Assembly (NCBI GenBank): GCA_003584625.1
Contig: AP017647.1
Location: forward strand, 1,412,603 to 1,476,602
DNA from: Methanothermobacter sp. MT-2
GTDB taxonomy: Archaea; Methanobacteriota; Methanobacteria; Methanobacteriales; DSM-23052
DNA: 64,000 nt
Direction of reading: 5' to 3'
Shown: positions 8,706 through 19,527 of the stretch, one piece after another
Layout of the letters: every line of letters starts with the position of its first letter
How positions within the stretch are numbered: position 1 is the stretch's first letter
Notes under the pieces: generated by a model
The model's input: only the letters and a program-made list of their open reading frames with translations
Databases searched by the model: none
What the model was told of the DNA's origin: nothing
Program-made: the position numbers and the translations under genes

Positions 8706-9880
8706 TTAAAAACGGCAAATTCGGCAAATACGGTGGAATATTCGTACCAGAACTTCTAATACCGGCATTAGAAGAACTAGAGGTAGCTTTTTTCAAATAT
8801 AAATATCATAAAGGATTCAATGAAAGCCTAGATTATTATCTGCGAGAATTCGCAGGACGGCCAACCCCATTATATTTCGCATCAAACCTCTCCAAAAAAC
8901 TAGGATGCAAAATATACCTCAAAAGAGAAGACCTACTCCACACAGGCGCCCACAAAATAAACAACACACTAGGACAAGGCCTACTAGCGAAATACATGGG
9001 CAAAAAAAGGCTAATAGCAGAAACAGGCGCCGGTCAACATGGCATAGCAACCGCAGCAGTCGGTGCAATGCTAAAAATGCCAGTAGACGTCTACATGGGA
9101 GAAGAAGACATACAACGCCAAAAACTGAACGTATTCAGAATGGAAATCTCAGGAGCCAGAGTCATACCAGTAAAAACAGGATCAAAAACACTAAAAGACG
9201 CGATCAACCAAGCAATGAGAGACTGGATAAGCAACGTAGAAGACACATACTACCTCATAGGCTCCACAGTAGGCCCACACCCCTACCCCACAATGGTAAA
9301 ACACTTCCAAAGCATAATCGGAGACGAAACCAGAAAACAGATACTACAAAAAGAAGGTGAATTACCAGACGCCATCATAGCCTGCGTAGGTGGTGGCAGC
9401 AACTCCATAGGAATATTCTCAGCATTCCTAGATGATGAAGTGGAACTTATAGGAGTTGAGGGAGGAGGAACCGGCCTAGAAACAGACAATCATGGAGCTA
9501 CACTCTGCGCGGGGAATGAAGGAATACTCCACGGTTCATTATCCAATGTACTACAAGACAAAGACGGGCAGATAAAAGAAGCACATTCAGTATCAGCCGG
9601 ACTAGATTATCCTGGAGTAGGACCAGAACACTCATACCTTAAAGAGATTGGAAGGGCACGTTACGTGGCAATAACAGACCCCGAAGCCCTAAGAGGATTC
9701 CAATTACTCTCAAAATATGAAGGTATCATGCCAGCCCTTGAAAGCGCCCACGCAATAGCCTACATGGAAAAATACGCCAAAAAACCTGAAAATAAAGGTA
9801 AAAGGATAATAGTCAACCTTTCAGGTCGAGGAGACAAAGACATGTTCCTAGCAGCCAAACTACTAGGAGTGAAAACATGA
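8702..9880 (+). CDS. trpB: Tryptophan synthase beta chain (TrpB1 type)
   Basis: A 392-residue PLP enzyme that condenses indole with serine. Lys85 in [10 protein letters not shown] forms the PLP Schiff base. GGGSNSIG (about residues 230-237) binds the PLP phosphate. Length, the N-terminal [10 protein letters not shown] and the adjacent trpA identify it as the alpha-partnered TrpB1 form rather than the longer TrpB2. ATG overlaps trpF (ATGA), and its stop overlaps trpA. Confidence 0.96.
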   Translation: MIKNGKFGKYGGIFVPELLIPALEELEVAFFKYKYHKGFNESLDYYLREFAGRPTPLYFASNLSKKLGCKIYLKREDLLHTGAHKINNTLGQGLLAKYMGKKRLIAETGAGQHGIATAAVGAMLKMPVDVYMGEEDIQRQKLNVFRMEISGARVIPVKTGSKTLKDAINQAMRDWISNVEDTYYLIGSTVGPHPYPTMVKHFQSIIGDETRKQILQKEGELPDAIIACVGGGSNSIGIFSAFLDDEVELIGVEGGGTGLETDNHGATLCAGNEGILHGSLSNVLQDKDGQIKEAHSVSAGLDYPGVGPEHSYLKEIGRARYVAITDPEALRGFQLLSKYEGIMPALESAHAIAYMEKYAKKPENKGKRIIVNLSGRGDKDMFLAAKLLGVKT

Positions 9881-10685
9881 AAACATACAATGAAATGTTC
9901 AACGACCTTAAAGAAAAAAAAGAAGCTGCATTCATGCCATTTATAGTGGTAGGAGATCCAGATTTTGAAACTTCACTAGAGATAGCCAAAACACTAATCA
10001 ATAATGGTGCAGATGCACTCGAGATAGGATTTCCATTCTCAGATCCAATAGCAGATGGCGCAACAGTACAAGAAGCAGACATAAGAGCCCTTGAAAATGG
10101 GATAACAATAGATAAGTGCTTCAAATTTCTAAAAAAACTGAGAAAATTCACATCAATACCCCTAGGATTACTCGTCTATTATAATCTTGTCTACCAGCGC
10201 AGCATAAAAAAATTCTACCAAGACGCGATGAAAGCAGGTGTTAACAGTATATTGATCGCTGATTTACCCCCAGAAGAAGCGGGGGAGGCTCTCAAGGCAT
10301 CAAAAGAATATAATATAGATCAGATATTCATCATAGCCCCCACCACATCAAATAAAAGATTGAAGATGATCTCAAAACATGCCTCAGGATTCCACTACCT
10401 CGTATCAGTCATGGGAGTTACAGGCGCGAGAAAGGAAATTAAAAAAAGCACCCTCAGCTTCATAAAAAGAATAAAAGAAAATGGGAAACTCCCAGCAATG
10501 GTTGGCTTCGGAATATCTAAACCATCACATATAAAGGAAATAACTATGGCAGGAGCTGACGGAGCCATTGTAGGGAGTGCGATAATCGACATCATAGCAA
10601 AAAACTTGAAAAACCAAGAAAAAATGCTCGTAGAAATCTCCAAATTCGCCAATACCATGAAAAAAGCCACTAGGAGGCCTTATAG

Positions 10686-10689
<4 letters not shown>
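9877..10689 (+). CDS. trpA: Tryptophan synthase alpha chain
   Basis: A 270-residue TIM barrel that releases indole from indole-3-glycerol phosphate and channels it to Trp[14 protein letters not shown] (about residues 48-60) holds the catalytic Glu (48) and Asp (59) positions. GVTGAR and GFGISKPSH are phosphate-binding loops. The ATG overlaps the trpB stop, and the 3' end overlaps the TTG start of trpD. Confidence 0.95.
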
Positions 10690-11826
<1,137 letters not shown>

Positions 11827-11837
11827 CCTCTATACAC

Positions 11838-11862
11838 TTTTTTTGCATTATACTTTTTTTTA
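11838..11862 (+). terminator. Oligo-T terminator of the trp operon
   Basis: Two plus-strand T-runs (T7 at 11838-11844, T9 at 11854-11862) follow trpD and the antisense tRNA. Archaeal RNA polymerase typically stops at such oligo-T tracts without a strong hairpin. The placement fits the end of the trp transcript. Confidence 0.5.
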
Positions 11863-11878
11863 TCCTATAAATCTTTTG

Positions 11879-12442
11879 TTATGAATCAGAAGTTTTATGT
11901 AGCGTTAACACTCTTTTCATTTCATTTAGGGTTTCGTTAAATTTTATATTTTGGATTATGGATAGTGTGCATCCTATCATGGCAGAGGATATCATCATTG
12001 ATACCCTTAACATTTCCATGTGCTCTGTTAAGGTTTTTATCGTGTCTTTTATCCTTTTTTTCGCGTCAAGTCTTCTTCTGAGGAGTATGAGCTCTGGGGG
12101 GGATTCTATGAGTATTATAAGTGCTGGTTTTATGATCTCAATTGGAAGGGATAATATGTATCCTTTAGGTGATTGGTCGAAGCCATGTAAGTCTATCAGG
12201 GCTTTTTTTTGCTTTTTTATTTGAAGTGCGGTTTCTCGCCATATTTGATATTGGGTTCTTATTGGGAGGGAGAATAATTCATTTTCTGTCCTTGCGAGAT
12301 CCCATTCCCTTGCAATATCTAACATGAGGTCTCCATAGTTTATATGAGGATAGTCTACTCTCTTTGAAAGTTTTCTGCAGAGGCTGGTTTTACCCACGCC
12401 TGGTACTCCAACAACACTTACAAAATCTTTTATTCTTGGCAT
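11879..12442 (-). CDS. Archaeal-type adenylate kinase (AdkA-like)
   Basis: A 187-residue P-loop kinase. GVPGVGKTS (about residues 12-20) is the Walker A motif in the form used by archaeal adenylate kinases. INYGDLMLDIA (about 34-44) and LIDLHGF (about 83-89) match the AMP-binding and Walker B regions. LIESPPELILLRR (about 111-123) leads into the Arg-rich lid. It converts AMP and ATP to two ADP. The tail after about 150 is hydrophobic and less typical. It follows the DUF59 gene on the same strand with a three-base gap. Confidence 0.75.
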   Translation of the reverse strand: MPRIKDFVSVVGVPGVGKTSLCRKLSKRVDYPHINYGDLMLDIAREWDLARTENELFSLPIRTQYQIWRETALQIKKQKKALIDLHGFDQSPKGYILSLPIEIIKPALIILIESPPELILLRRRLDAKKRIKDTIKTLTEHMEMLRVSMMISSAMIGCTLSIIQNIKFNETLNEMKRVLTLHKTSDS

Positions 12443-12445
12443 TTA

Positions 12446-12739
12446 TCATTTGTTGACCATTTCTGTGATGGCGTCTGCCATTAGGTGTCCGGAGATGATG
12501 ATCTCTGCCTTGTCGATCCCTTCAACTTGTTCTACCATGTTTCTTGCGTCCATGGCCATTCTAGCTGCGCTCATGCAACCGGGATTTGTTGGTCTTATTG
12601 TTATTTTAGCTATTGTCTGGTCTCTCTTTTCTATTTCAATGTTTTCAACGAGTCCCATTTCCATTATACTTATTCCCATATGTGGATCGGCAACTTTTGC
12701 TAAAGCCTTTTTTATTTTCTCCATAAGGTCATTTGCCAT
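12446..12739 (-). CDS. DUF59/MIP18-family iron-sulfur assembly protein
   Basis: A 97-residue protein. DPHMGISIMEMGLVENIEIE (residues 18-37) is the DUF59 signature, and the single conserved Cys is in PTNPGCMSAARMA near residue 55. Relatives (SufT, Cia2/MIP18, PaaD) help insert Fe-S clusters into target proteins. A methanogen with many ferredoxins would need such factors. Its particular client is unknown. Possibly co-transcribed with the kinase downstream. Confidence 0.8.
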   Translation of the reverse strand: MANDLMEKIKKALAKVADPHMGISIMEMGLVENIEIEKRDQTIAKITIRPTNPGCMSAARMAMDARNMVEQVEGIDKAEIIISGHLMADAITEMVNK

Positions 12740-12815
12740 TATATTACCTCTAATTATGATTGGATGATATGGTTTGATTTTTCTAATCTTTTTCTACTTT
12801 TAGTATTTAAATAGT

Positions 12816-13733
12816 TTATTGTTTGATTCTGTGACGTATTTTAACAGCCACTCCATATTCGGCGTTTACCATCTCTTCTCCGTTTAGAATGGCTTTACCA
12901 ACCCCTACGAGTTCTCCTTTCCATGTTATTATAACCTCGTCGCCCGGGATTATATTAGGATCCGCTCCCACCACTCCGGGCGCAAATATGGTGTTTGAAT
13001 CTAATTTAAAATCTATTTCAACCCATTTAACCTTTAAATCTGATAGTAGACGTCCGCCGCGGAGTGTGAGCACATATAATCCCCTATCCATCATTAGTGT
13101 GTAGAGATGATTATTTTCGTTGTCTAGGATCATTTTGTTATATCTTCCTTTTATCTTAAAATTTTCTGGTATTATCTTAGCTCCTTTTTTTCCAAATTGG
13201 TATTTTGCTATGGACCTTAACCCGTTTAAAAGTTTTATATGGGTGGGTATTTTCTTGTAAGGTTTTATCTCTCTTTTAAGGTTGTCTATGGACTTTTTGG
13301 ATGTTGGATTACCATCAATGCAAGTGAATTTGCATTCATCTAAATATTCTTGGCACACTTCCTTGTAGCCACCAGTTACATGGGCTATAACATCTTTGTC
13401 CTCAACATAACCTTTTAAGATTTCGCCCACAACCTTCTTCTCTTCCCATGACCATTTACCGGTTGTTGAAACATCATAGGATGAGATAGGATATGTGTTC
13501 TCCATTTCCCTTGGGCAGATCGCGAAGGGTGATGTTAATATAAGTTCTTGGATCTTACTGGTAACTCTCCTGAATATTTGATGAGACTTCGAAGTTGAAT
13601 AGGGTTTTTTCATACTACAAGGTAATATTACCACTGCTTCTCCGATGGGTTTGAGGAGTTTCATCCGTTCCCGCCAACGGACAGCCTCTGGACGATAAAG
13701 AGATTCCTCAATTGAACATTGAACCCTAATCAT
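12816..13733 (-). CDS. arcS: Archaeosine synthase subunit alpha, short form (DUF5591-PUA)
   Basis: A 305-residue protein. The PCSMKKPYSTSKSH segment (residues 38-51) is the distinctive ArcS core motif. The C-terminal part (about 220-300) is a PUA RNA-binding domain (NIIPGDEVIITWKGELVGVG). ArcS adds lysine to preQ0 at tRNA position 15, and RaSEA (50348-51415) then yields archaeosine. Many euryarchaeal ArcS proteins are near 550-600 residues with an N-terminal TGT-like domain that is absent here. Its ATG overlaps the stop of the glutamate-synthase gene (ATGA), so the two are translated together. Confidence 0.8.
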   Translation of the reverse strand: MIRVQCSIEESLYRPEAVRWRERMKLLKPIGEAVVILPCSMKKPYSTSKSHQIFRRVTSKIQELILTSPFAICPREMENTYPISSYDVSTTGKWSWEEKKVVGEILKGYVEDKDVIAHVTGGYKEVCQEYLDECKFTCIDGNPTSKKSIDNLKREIKPYKKIPTHIKLLNGLRSIAKYQFGKKGAKIIPENFKIKGRYNKMILDNENNHLYTLMMDRGLYVLTLRGGRLLSDLKVKWVEIDFKLDSNTIFAPGVVGADPNIIPGDEVIITWKGELVGVGKAILNGEEMVNAEYGVAVKIRHRIKQ

Positions 13734-15190
13734 CTCCTAACTCCTGGTGTGCCATCAAGCCATTTTATACCAGCGATCTCTGCAAGTCCCTTTTTAAGGG
13801 AGAATATATCAGCATCATTTAACAATCTAATATCATTCTTGCCGGTTACACGTGCAAAATCCGCGATCTCATCAGTAGCTACCCTTATAAAGTTCTCCAA
13901 TCTTTTGGTAGCCTTATCAAAATCGAACTGTTTTAAAAGTTGAGGGTCATGTGTCGTGATACCAGTAGGGCACATTCCAGTATGGCATAGACGATGTTGT
14001 TCACAGTTTAGGGCTATGAGCGCAGCAGTACCTATATAGATTGCATCAGCACCCAGAGCTAAACATTTAGCCATGTCAGCCGAAGTTCTAAGACCGCCAC
14101 CGACTATAAGGGAAACTTCTCCCCACTTCCCTTCTTCTTTAATCACGCGAACTGCTCTTGGAAGCGCGCTGATAAGTGGAAATCCCACATTTTCCCTTAT
14201 ATGGGTGAATGTTGTGCTTGTACCACCACCGAAACCATCAATACTTATAAAATCCACACCAGAATCAAGAAGTATCCTAACATCCTCTTCAATGTCTCCA
14301 CAGCCTATTTTAGCACCAATAGGAGCGTCTTCATTTATGTCGCGGAGCCATTTTATCTTATCCTTTAAGTCTTCTGGACTTTTTATATCAGGATGATGGG
14401 CTGGTGAATACGCTCCCTCACCCTTTTTCACGCCCCTTATCCGCGCAACTTGTGGGCTTATCTTTTCAGGTGGCAGATAACTTCCTTTACCTGGATAGGC
14501 CCCCTGGCCAAATCTTATTTCTATGGCGGCGGCCTTTTTTATAATGTTATTGTTTAATCCGAATCTTCCAGTTGAATATTGTAGGATGAGCTGGGATGAT
14601 GCAACTTCTAGTTCATGTTCGAGTACTCCGCCTTCACCTGAATTATAGGCTATTTTCAGTTTTTTAGCCACGGTTGCAATGGCTTTTTTGGCCTTTTCTG
14701 ATATGGCCCCATAGCTCATTCCACTTATTATGATTGGGGAGTTGATTTTGAGTGGTTTTTTGGATTTTGGACCGATTGTAACTTTTGTGTTAACCTTTTC
14801 TTTTCCGTTTAATGGTATTTTATGGATTTGTGCTGGTATGAAATGTATGTCATCGAATGTATAGGGTAGTTTTTTTGGGGAGCCCATTGAGGCTATGACG
14901 CTTTTTCCTTTTGACATTATCTTTATCTGGATTATCTTTTCATATTCTCTAGGGTTTTCTTCTTTTCTTCTCCGGCGCATGAAAATGTATTCATCACCTA
15001 TAAGGTCCTTGTTACAAAAGTAGAGGCCTTTAAAGTTTTTTTCTTGGTATACTGGACATGAGGCGCAGAGACATCCTCTTTCTTGTACTTCGAATTGGCT
15101 ATTACCTTCAAGACAATAGAATGATTCCCTATGGAATGGATAGCTTGGGCATTTTGGACAAAGACAATCTTTATTTGGCATTTCACACAC
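13730..15190 (-). CDS. Glutamate synthase domain protein with Cys-rich N-terminus
   Basis: 486 residues. The N-terminal 50 residues carry CLCPKCPSYPFH and CLCASCPVY, a Cys-rich (DUF2769-like) segment. Residues about 130-470 form the FMN/Fe-S synthase barrel: SGMSYGAIS, GEGG, SIDGFGGGTS, VGGGLRT and CHTGMCPTGI, whose Cys residues ligate the [3Fe-4S] cluster. This corresponds to the central GltB domain that archaea encode separately from the amidotransferase and GXGXG parts. Neither partner is adjacent, so classical glutamate synthase activity is uncertain. Coupled to arcS by a four-base overlap. Confidence 0.82.
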   Translation of the reverse strand: MCEMPNKDCLCPKCPSYPFHRESFYCLEGNSQFEVQERGCLCASCPVYQEKNFKGLYFCNKDLIGDEYIFMRRRRKEENPREYEKIIQIKIMSKGKSVIASMGSPKKLPYTFDDIHFIPAQIHKIPLNGKEKVNTKVTIGPKSKKPLKINSPIIISGMSYGAISEKAKKAIATVAKKLKIAYNSGEGGVLEHELEVASSQLILQYSTGRFGLNNNIIKKAAAIEIRFGQGAYPGKGSYLPPEKISPQVARIRGVKKGEGAYSPAHHPDIKSPEDLKDKIKWLRDINEDAPIGAKIGCGDIEEDVRILLDSGVDFISIDGFGGGTSTTFTHIRENVGFPLISALPRAVRVIKEEGKWGEVSLIVGGGLRTSADMAKCLALGADAIYIGTAALIALNCEQHRLCHTGMCPTGITTHDPQLLKQFDFDKATKRLENFIRVATDEIADFARVTGKNDIRLLNDADIFSLKKGLAEIAGIKWLDGTPGVRR

Positions 15191-15203
15191 CAGAATGGAT
15201 GGA

Positions 15204-15686
15204 TTATAGGGTTCCTATGAGCTCCTTGTGTAAATTTTTAAGTCTTTCTATTGCAGGATGTTTTTCTCCTAATCTTTTTTTCCATTTTTTTATTACGAAG
15301 GATATGTCCACTTCTTTTTCCCCGTTTATAAGGTTATCTGCATGTGCGACTATTTTTTCTTCTAGGGTGACTGGTATGTAATTTTTTGGGGGTAATCCTA
15401 ACAGTATTGCTTCATTTTTGGGTATGCCGGCTCCTATATGCCTTTCAACTATCCGTATTATCTCTTGTGGGTATCCTTTTTCTTGGAGGATTTTGGCTCC
15501 TATTATCCCATGTTTAATGCTGTTTGTTTCGCATCTTCCAATGTCGTGTAGTATGGCGCCTTCTTTGATCAGTTTTTTATCAACTTTAAAATTTTTTGAT
15601 ATTTCAAGGGCTTTTTCAGCTACTTTCTTAGAATGAATTATGACCCATTGGGGGCAGCCAACTTCCTTGAGTAGATGGATACTCAA
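15204..15686 (-). CDS. HD-domain phosphohydrolase family protein
   Basis: A 160-residue protein with HS (residue about 18), ILHDIGRC (about 46-53), a KHG...H pair (about 58 and 83) and ADN near 117, the metal-binding pattern of HD hydrolases. It resembles the small archaeal TIGR00295 group. Substrate unknown; nucleotides or cyclic nucleotides are usual for the superfamily. It lies 13 bases before the glutamate-synthase gene on the same strand. Confidence 0.78.
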   Translation of the reverse strand: MSIHLLKEVGCPQWVIIHSKKVAEKALEISKNFKVDKKLIKEGAILHDIGRCETNSIKHGIIGAKILQEKGYPQEIIRIVERHIGAGIPKNEAILLGLPPKNYIPVTLEEKIVAHADNLINGEKEVDISFVIKKWKKRLGEKHPAIERLKNLHKELIGTL

Positions 15687-15716
15687 AGGTTCACCTAGAT
15701 ATTATTTTTTTGTCTT

Positions 15717-16244
15717 CTAAGAATAAGATTTGAAGTTGAAGGCGATTTCTGAGCCATTATTCTCATATAGGCTTAGTTCTCTTTTGAGTTGTTGGATTAT
15801 CTCTGAGTTGTCCATGTATTCAAGTTCTTCTTGGCATTCTGGGCATCTGAAATTGTTTTCAGCAGCTTCATCAAAGGTGTATCTGTAATGGCCATTTTTA
15901 CATGCGAAGAACATGTTGTTTTCTTCGAATGCTAGCATTTCTCTCAAGTTTTCTATGATTTCCTGGTTTCTTTTTTTTATTATCTCTTCAATTTTTTCTG
16001 ATTCGAATTTCCAAGTGTAGGTGTACCATTGGGTTTCAGGGTCTTTACTCCTCTTGTAACTTGCTATACCGGCATCGTAGAGTTTATATAATATTTTGCG
16101 GACTGTGTTTAGTTTTAGGTGGGTTTTCTCGGCTATTTCTTCATCTGTTATGCTGCCTTCCATGAGACATTCCACTACTGGTACGCCCTCCTCCTCTTTG
16201 ACTATTTCATGGATTAGCTCTTGCACTATTGTGTTGTTAATCAA
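15717..16244 (-). CDS. tfe: Transcription initiation factor E, alpha subunit
   Basis: A 175-residue protein. An N-terminal winged helix (about residues 5-95; [20 protein letters not shown]) is followed by a zinc-ribbon with ACKNGH and CPEC (about 113-137) and an acidic tail. TFE stabilises the open promoter complex with TBP and TFB. It starts at TTG 16244 with GGGGG about 9 bases upstream. The promoter reads TTTATATATAAAT on the minus strand (about 16358-16372), giving a leader of roughly 90 bases. Confidence 0.93.
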   Translation of the reverse strand: MINNTIVQELIHEIVKEEEGVPVVECLMEGSITDEEIAEKTHLKLNTVRKILYKLYDAGIASYKRSKDPETQWYTYTWKFESEKIEEIIKKRNQEIIENLREMLAFEENNMFFACKNGHYRYTFDEAAENNFRCPECQEELEYMDNSEIIQQLKRELSLYENNGSEIAFNFKSYS

Positions 16245-16443
16245 ATTAAATTCCCCCTGAGACTGAAAGCAAAGCTTGTGAAAAAGTTTGCACTGCCACT
16301 TTTCTTTTTGGTGATCTGCTTGTATCAGTTTGCATGTAATCTTATGGAAATAATATTATATAAATTTATATATAAAAGGGAAATGGAAGCTTTTAAATAG
16401 GGGATCCTTTGATTTTGTAGAGATCATGATAAGATCTAAATCT
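16245..16443 (-). promoter_or_regulatory. tfe promoter and leader; palindrome at end of CofE-like gene
   Basis: The minus strand carries an A/T-rich TATA element near 16358-16372 for tfe. TAGAGAT (16418-16424) and ATCTCTA (16440-16446) form a hairpin over the stop of the upstream CofE-like gene and could aid termination. No gene is seen in this spacer. Confidence 0.5.
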
Positions 16444-17280
16444 CTAGATTTCTCTGAGTATGAGCGCAGGCACATGCTCAACTGATTCTAGATTTCTGAT
16501 AGTTATCCTATCCCTTTTTTCCTTAAAGATATCCTCCATATCATAGACGGTTTCAATGTATTCTGTATGGTTTTTATGATAATCTTCAGCAACCTTTGCA
16601 ATTTCAAAAATTTTATCTATACTCATCTTTTTCGAGACTGCAAGTGGTGTTGGTAGTATATTATCCGAAAACCTTCCAAGCAGATAACCCAAAAATCCAG
16701 TATCAGATTTTATACCATCTATGGCGCAAGGTAAAGGTGTGAAATAACGTCCCATCAGCTTGTAAGTTGCATCGGTATCTATTATAATGACGGTAACATC
16801 CCTATTATAAGATTTTTGTATATTTTCAGCAATATACTCTGAAACACCCTGAGGATCCTCTGGTAAAAGAGCTGCTAAAGTCCCCGGAAGATTACTTAAA
16901 TCTATACCAGCCTCCGAACCGGGCTTCAAGGCATGTTTAACACCATAATGTCTGAGAACAGCCTCTTTATGAGCCCTAGCCTCCTTTGGCAGTCTTCTAA
17001 GGTTCTTTATAGTCCTCTTCTTCACCCCTAATAAAGGCCCTAAAAGATAACCCCAAATATACTTAGACCATATATCCGCAAGGAAAAAAGCCAAAAAAGA
17101 CGGTTCATAATCAGATTCATCAATCACGCGCCCCTGGGATATGGCGACAGGCGTCTCAGAAACCACAAGATAATCCCCATCCTCAACTACTGGACCAGCC
17201 TTATCTATAATCACGTCCAAACCATCATTAGGCCTTATATACCCTGTTCTCACTGGGATGACCCTATATTTATCATCCAT
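16444..17280 (-). CDS. CofE-like (F420-0:glutamate ligase family) protein
   Basis: A 278-residue protein. RVIPVRTGYIRPNDGLDVII (residues 5-24) and VEDGDYLVVSETPVAISQGR (about 32-51) match the start of the CofE fold, which uses GTP to add glutamate to F420-0. IIIDTDATYK (about 165-174) resembles the metal site. Residues 60-120 differ from standard CofE and contain WSKYIWGYLLGPLLG, a hydrophobic insert. This makes it more likely a paralog with another acceptor. It lies six bases from the Fe-S protein gene in a four-gene minus-strand cassette. Confidence 0.65.
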   Translation of the reverse strand: MDDKYRVIPVRTGYIRPNDGLDVIIDKAGPVVEDGDYLVVSETPVAISQGRVIDESDYEPSFLAFFLADIWSKYIWGYLLGPLLGVKKRTIKNLRRLPKEARAHKEAVLRHYGVKHALKPGSEAGIDLSNLPGTLAALLPEDPQGVSEYIAENIQKSYNRDVTVIIIDTDATYKLMGRYFTPLPCAIDGIKSDTGFLGYLLGRFSDNILPTPLAVSKKMSIDKIFEIAKVAEDYHKNHTEYIETVYDMEDIFKEKRDRITIRNLESVEHVPALILREI

Positions 17281-17286
17281 GGGGGA

Positions 17287-17967
17287 TCATCTTTCCAATT
17301 TTATAGGCGGAGCCCAAACCTTCAAATCAATCCCCTCTATAAGGGCCCTTTCACCTTCTAACTGTACTATGACTCCAGAATGCACTTTCTGCATCATACA
17401 ATGATGGGGTATGAAACGGACAGTCTCGCCAACAGAAGGCAATCTACCTTCTATCACACCCTCAAAACCCCCAACAAGACATATACCAATCTCCCTAAAC
17501 TCAAAATCTTCACCAAGCCTATGACATGGCCCCACGATATGCACTGTTATAAGCCCATGATTCTCATCTATTATCTCTGCAAAATGGGTTATGGGACAAC
17601 CAAGGGGCCTGTAACGGATCACCTCTCCTATGGTGAGTTTTTCATTTGTGAATGGATAAAGTATTTCTCGGCATGAACTTTCACCTGGAAGCGGTTTCAA
17701 TATAAAATCCGCCTCATAATCATCCAAGAGGCCTACTATCACTTTTTCTTCAGGTATTATCTTCTCTTCTCTGAGTAGCTCTTGAAGTTCTTCAAGGTTT
17801 TCTGTGAAAATCTCCTGGTATAAGAACCTGCATCCCTCAAGTTGGGCGTGTCCTTTTATTAGGGCGCCTGCAAATTCGTCACATCTTGCATAACCACATA
17901 TACCACAATTGAAACCTGGGAGGAGTGAAATAACCTTCTCTTTAAGTGAACTCTTTTCCATTATCAT
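17287..17967 (-). CDS. Four-cysteine [4Fe-4S] domain protein of methanogen cassette
   Basis: 226 residues. [20 protein letters not shown] (residues 14-33) with a later Cys46 is the four-Cys cluster motif found in RnfB and CO dehydrogenase proteins. The remainder (about 60-226) contains [11 protein letters not shown] and [10 protein letters not shown], with further Cys residues, and a beta-rich end with no clear family. It is soluble, with no membrane segments. It sits between the CofE-like gene and the HypB/UreG-like GTPase, suggesting cofactor or metal-centre maturation (inference). Confidence 0.6.
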   Translation of the reverse strand: MIMEKSSLKEKVISLLPGFNCGICGYARCDEFAGALIKGHAQLEGCRFLYQEIFTENLEELQELLREEKIIPEEKVIVGLLDDYEADFILKPLPGESSCREILYPFTNEKLTIGEVIRYRPLGCPITHFAEIIDENHGLITVHIVGPCHRLGEDFEFREIGICLVGGFEGVIEGRLPSVGETVRFIPHHCMMQKVHSGVIVQLEGERALIEGIDLKVWAPPIKLER

Positions 17968-18020
17968 ATAATACCTCTCATGAAAATTAATCGCAAAAAA
18001 GAAACTTGGGATTTTATAAG

Positions 18021-18722
18021 CTATTCGCCTTGATATGTTTGGAAGCCATCTATTCTCCTGAGTATCCCCCTATGATGCTTCTTATTAACCCTTGTTTCAC
18101 CCACACATAAAGTGCATACTGCAAGTGGAGCGGAGTGTCTGAGTTTTTCACTCTCAAGGGACACCTCTGGACTTTTAATCATTTCTTCTGCCAATTCTAG
18201 GCATCCTTGACCGCTTAGTCCATTAGCTTCTATTATCTTGGCATTAGGATTTACTTCAAGTATTCTTTCCCTGAATATTTCGCGTTCAGCCTGTGATATC
18301 ATATCCCCTTTGGTCACAACCACAATATCCGCGGTTGAAAGGAATGGACCCACCTTTAATGGTGTGTTAGGTCCGCTTGTAGCATCTATGACGCATACGC
18401 CTAGACAATTTTTTGTATAAGGGGCGCATCTATGACATAAACCTGCTGTTTCCACTATGAGAAAGTCCGAATTGTTTTCCTGCGCCCAGTTTATCATATC
18501 CTCTATGTTGTATATTGCATAATGGTCTGGGCACATGTCCATTGACAAGCCTACAAGGGTGGGTATGCCTAGTTTTTTAAATTTTTGATCATCATCAGTG
18601 TAAAGACAGTCAATTTTAACAACTGAAGCTGTGAAATTATCCCTCATAAGACTCCTAAGAGCATGGATTAGGACAGCTGTTTTCCCAGAACCAGGAGTTC
18701 CCGCCACTATAACCATACGCAT
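18021..18722 (-). CDS. HypB/UreG-like GTPase with cysteine cluster
   Basis: A 233-residue P-loop NTPase. [11 protein letters not shown] (about residues 7-17) is Walker A, ETAG (about 93-96) the switch, and TKGD (about 136-139) the base-recognition motif. [15 protein letters not shown] (about 98-112) and CTLC near 208 could bind a metal. HypB and UreG use GTP to load nickel, but this protein is not in a hyp or ure operon. Its neighbours (Fe-S protein, ABC ATPase) suggest a methanogen-specific metal or cofactor insertion step. Exact target unknown. Confidence 0.65.
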   Translation of the reverse strand: MRMVIVAGTPGSGKTAVLIHALRSLMRDNFTASVVKIDCLYTDDDQKFKKLGIPTLVGLSMDMCPDHYAIYNIEDMINWAQENNSDFLIVETAGLCHRCAPYTKNCLGVCVIDATSGPNTPLKVGPFLSTADIVVVTKGDMISQAEREIFRERILEVNPNAKIIEANGLSGQGCLELAEEMIKSPEVSLESEKLRHSAPLAVCTLCVGETRVNKKHHRGILRRIDGFQTYQGE

Positions 18723-18750
18723 CCTCTGACAACTCCCACTATCCCATTTT

Positions 18751-19527
18751 TTAGCTGGTCAGACCCTCAATTTTTATATTTTCTATGATTTCTCCGTGTC
18801 TGACCTTATCCCTTAGATTAAGAAGTAGATCATCTATTTTACTCAGTTCCTTTGAAAGTTCCTTTTCATGTGGTGTGGTGGTGACTATCTTTTGCATGCC
18901 ACCATTCTTCATAACAATCCTTTTATCTGTCATCAGGGCAAGGATAGGATCATGGGTAACCACCATAACAATCTTACCATGCCCTGATAGAACCTCTAAC
19001 GCCTCATGCTTCCTTATACCAGCATTTTCTATCTCGTCAATGAGCACTATAGGAGAATCACTTATTATGGCCACATCAGCCACCATAAGGGCCCTTGACT
19101 GCCCGCCACTTAATATTGTTAAGTCATGGCTCTTTTTTATAGGTTCTCCTGTTAATGTGTTGGCCAATTTTATAACCTTGTTTACACAAGATTTATGCGC
19201 GCCTCTACATTTAGCATGAAGTGTCAAGAATTCTCCTACTGTCATGTCCGCCAGGAAATTCATGTTCTGCGACAATTGGGCCACCATCTTTTTACGGGGG
19301 TTGGTACGATCTTCATATGTTGGTTCCTTACCATTTACGAGTATTTTTCTCCTGGAGAAGGTGTCCCTTTGGGCTAATTGTTCAATATCGGCGATTAGTG
19401 AACTTTTTCCGCTGCCTGTTGGGCCTACTACACCGAATATTTCACCCCTATTTATATCAACTTTCCTTACGGGTTCTTTTTCCCCGAATTTGTCATAGCC
19501 GCCTAATATTGTCACTTTTTTTATCAT
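18751..19527 (-). CDS. Solitary ABC ATPase of methanogen cassette
   Basis: A 258-residue ABC domain: Walker [10 protein letters not shown] (about residues 35-43), signature LSGGQSR (about 139-145), Walker B VLIDE (about 161-165) and a switch His in VVTHDP. No permease or binding protein gene is nearby, so a non-transport role like AtwA, RLI or SufC is more likely. It overlaps the comA stop by one base and reads toward the GTPase and Fe-S genes. The function is not established. Confidence 0.65.
   Translation of the reverse strand: MIKKVTILGGYDKFGEKEPVRKVDINRGEIFGVVGPTGSGKSSLIADIEQLAQRDTFSRRKILVNGKEPTYEDRTNPRKKMVAQLSQNMNFLADMTVGEFLTLHAKCRGAHKSCVNKVIKLANTLTGEPIKKSHDLTILSGGQSRALMVADVAIISDSPIVLIDEIENAGIRKHEALEVLSGHGKIVMVVTHDPILALMTDKRIVMKNGGMQKIVTTTPHEKELSKELSKIDDLLLNLRDKVRHGEIIENIKIEGLTS

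Noticed and set aside
8905-9360. Long plus-strand ORF inside trpB
   Set aside because: Arg/Thr-rich shadow of trpB in another frame; no family resemblance.
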